A stretch of 64,000 bases of DNA from the NCBI RefSeq assembly GCF_002934065.1, contig NZ_CP018049.1:1424501-1488500 (forward strand), read 5' to 3'. Each line of letters starts with the position of its first letter. Positions within the stretch are counted from its first letter, which is position 1. The position numbers and the translations under genes were made by a program. Shown piece by piece: positions 63,567 through 64,000 of this stretch. This stretch comes from Pseudomonas orientalis (lineage in GTDB: Bacteria; Pseudomonadota; Gammaproteobacteria; Pseudomonadales; Pseudomonadaceae). The notes under the pieces are model-generated. The model saw only the letters and a program-made list of their open reading frames with translations, was not told the origin of the DNA and ran no database searches.

Positions 63567-63863
63567 TCAGGACTTGGCGGTAAAGGCCGCTTCCTGACCG
63601 AAACCGGTTGGCGAGGTGGAGCTTGGGGTCTTGAGGCACGTACCGGCTGGGACCAGTTTCCAGGCGTTGGCCTGGTCTTTGGTTTTCGAGGTGCCGGCGC
63701 AGGAAGTGCCGGCGCCTGCGGCGCAGTCGTTCTTGCCGGCTTCGGCGATGCCGAAGCATTTCTGCATGTCGTCGGCGGCATGGGCGGTGGTGGCGAGGGC
63801 AGACAGGCTCAGAGCCGAGCCGAGGGCCATTACGAGGGCGGCGGCGGACAGCTTGGTGGTCAT
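63567..63863 (-). CDS. DUF2282 RiPP precursor peptide (bufferin, BufA-like)
   Basis: A 98-residue secreted small protein. Residues 1-29 are a signal peptide ending AHA. The mature part has four cysteines: Cys36 in [13 protein letters not shown], Cys47 in the same run, Cys55 in SCAGTS and Cys76 in GTCLKT. This spacing is the DUF2282 pattern. In described bufferins the middle cysteines are modified by the MNIO enzyme and bind copper. GGAG precedes the ATG by 7 bases. It is the first gene of the operon with bufB, bufC and the DoxX gene. Confidence 0.88.
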   Translation of the reverse strand: MTTKLSAAALVMALGSALSLSALATTAHAADDMQKCFGIAEAGKNDCAAGAGTSCAGTSKTKDQANAWKLVPAGTCLKTPSSTSPTGFGQEAAFTAKS

Positions 63864-63870
63864 GGTGTAT

Positions 63871-63946
63871 CTCCAGCAGTGGGTTGAAAGGACAGGCTCG
63901 ATTGCCTGCCTGCACCACTAGAGAGAGGGGGATTGGGTTCGTTACA
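63871..63946 (-). promoter_or_regulatory. Upstream region of the bufferin operon with a candidate ECF-type -35
   Basis: On the minus strand TGTAACGA (plus positions 63939-63946) lies about 75 bases upstream of bufA and resembles ECF sigma -35 elements. A clear -10 partner was not found. GGAG at 63871-63876 is the ribosome-binding site. Regulation of such operons by ECF sigma factors is known elsewhere, but no sigma gene lies in the window. Confidence 0.25.
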
Positions 63947-63981
63947 AGACCAGTCGAAAAAACTTCAAATGACGCAAAACA

Positions 63982-64000
63982 AATGTGGGAGGGGGCTTGC
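63982..64000. repeat. Left half of a REP element cut by the window edge
   Basis: AATGTGGGAGGGGGCTTGC matches the left end of the other REPIN copies; the rest lies beyond the window. It is upstream of the bufferin operon promoter. Confidence 0.85.

Overview
The window is a 64 kb chromosomal segment of a fluorescent Pseudomonas, most likely the P. fluorescens group. The main evidence is the Pseudomonas gene order skp-lpxD-fabZ-lpxA-lpxB-rnhB-dnaE-accA-tilS-pyrG-kdsA-eno-ftsB-ispD followed by adhC-fghA-ispF-truD-surE-pcm-nlpD-rpoS. High GC content, a quiP-type acylase and many REPIN-type palindromic repeats (GGGAGGGGGCTTGCCCCC) support this. No rRNA, tRNA, insertion sequence or CRISPR array was seen. 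All family assignments come from reading the translated sequence; no database search was run.

Region 1 (1-16.2 kb, all plus strand) is a housekeeping block for lipid A (lpxD, fabZ, lpxA, lpxB), Kdo (kdsA), the first step of fatty acid synthesis (accA), replication (dnaE, rnhB), tRNA modification (tilS), CTP (pyrG), glycolysis (eno), cell division (ftsB) and isoprenoids (ispD). A 1008-residue toxin-like gene (16203-19229, minus) with a TIKI-like C-terminal domain interrupts it. Region 2 (19.3-27.4 kb) holds a LysR regulator divergent from the glutathione-dependent formaldehyde genes adhC-fghA, then ispF-truD-surE-pcm-nlpD-rpoS. The order known downstream of rpoS in P. aeruginosa (rsmZ, fdxA, mutS) is absent; a REPIN and a cold-shock gene follow instead.

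Region 3 (27.6-39.4 kb) contains a cold-shock gene, dcd, and a four-gene ligase-associated DNA repair set (DEXH helicase, PdeM phosphoesterase, ATP-dependent ligase, MBL-fold exonuclease). This set is split into two halves by a basic amino acid ABC transport operon with the gene order of aotJQMOP. Region 4 (39.6-54.7 kb) carries the AHL acylase quiP, a small operon with two SEC-C zinc proteins, a secreted collagen-like protein, a CopD-family membrane protein, dinG with a LexA-like box, an agarase-like glycoside hydrolase, a serine hydrolase, an OmpA-like lipoprotein with a histone H1-like tail, pdxH and a SlyB-type lipoprotein. It ends in a 0.5 kb region with a direct repeat and a probable 32-codon gene.

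Region 5 (54.7-64 kb) has nhaA, a cysteine-desulfhydrase-like PLP enzyme, a COG2509 flavoprotein, a lipoprotein, an SDR and a LysR regulator. It ends in the most interesting locus: a four-gene bufferin-type (DUF2282/DUF692/DUF2063/DoxX) RiPP operon that probably makes a modified, copper-binding secreted peptide. Seven complete REP pairs and one truncated at the right edge sit between genes across the window.
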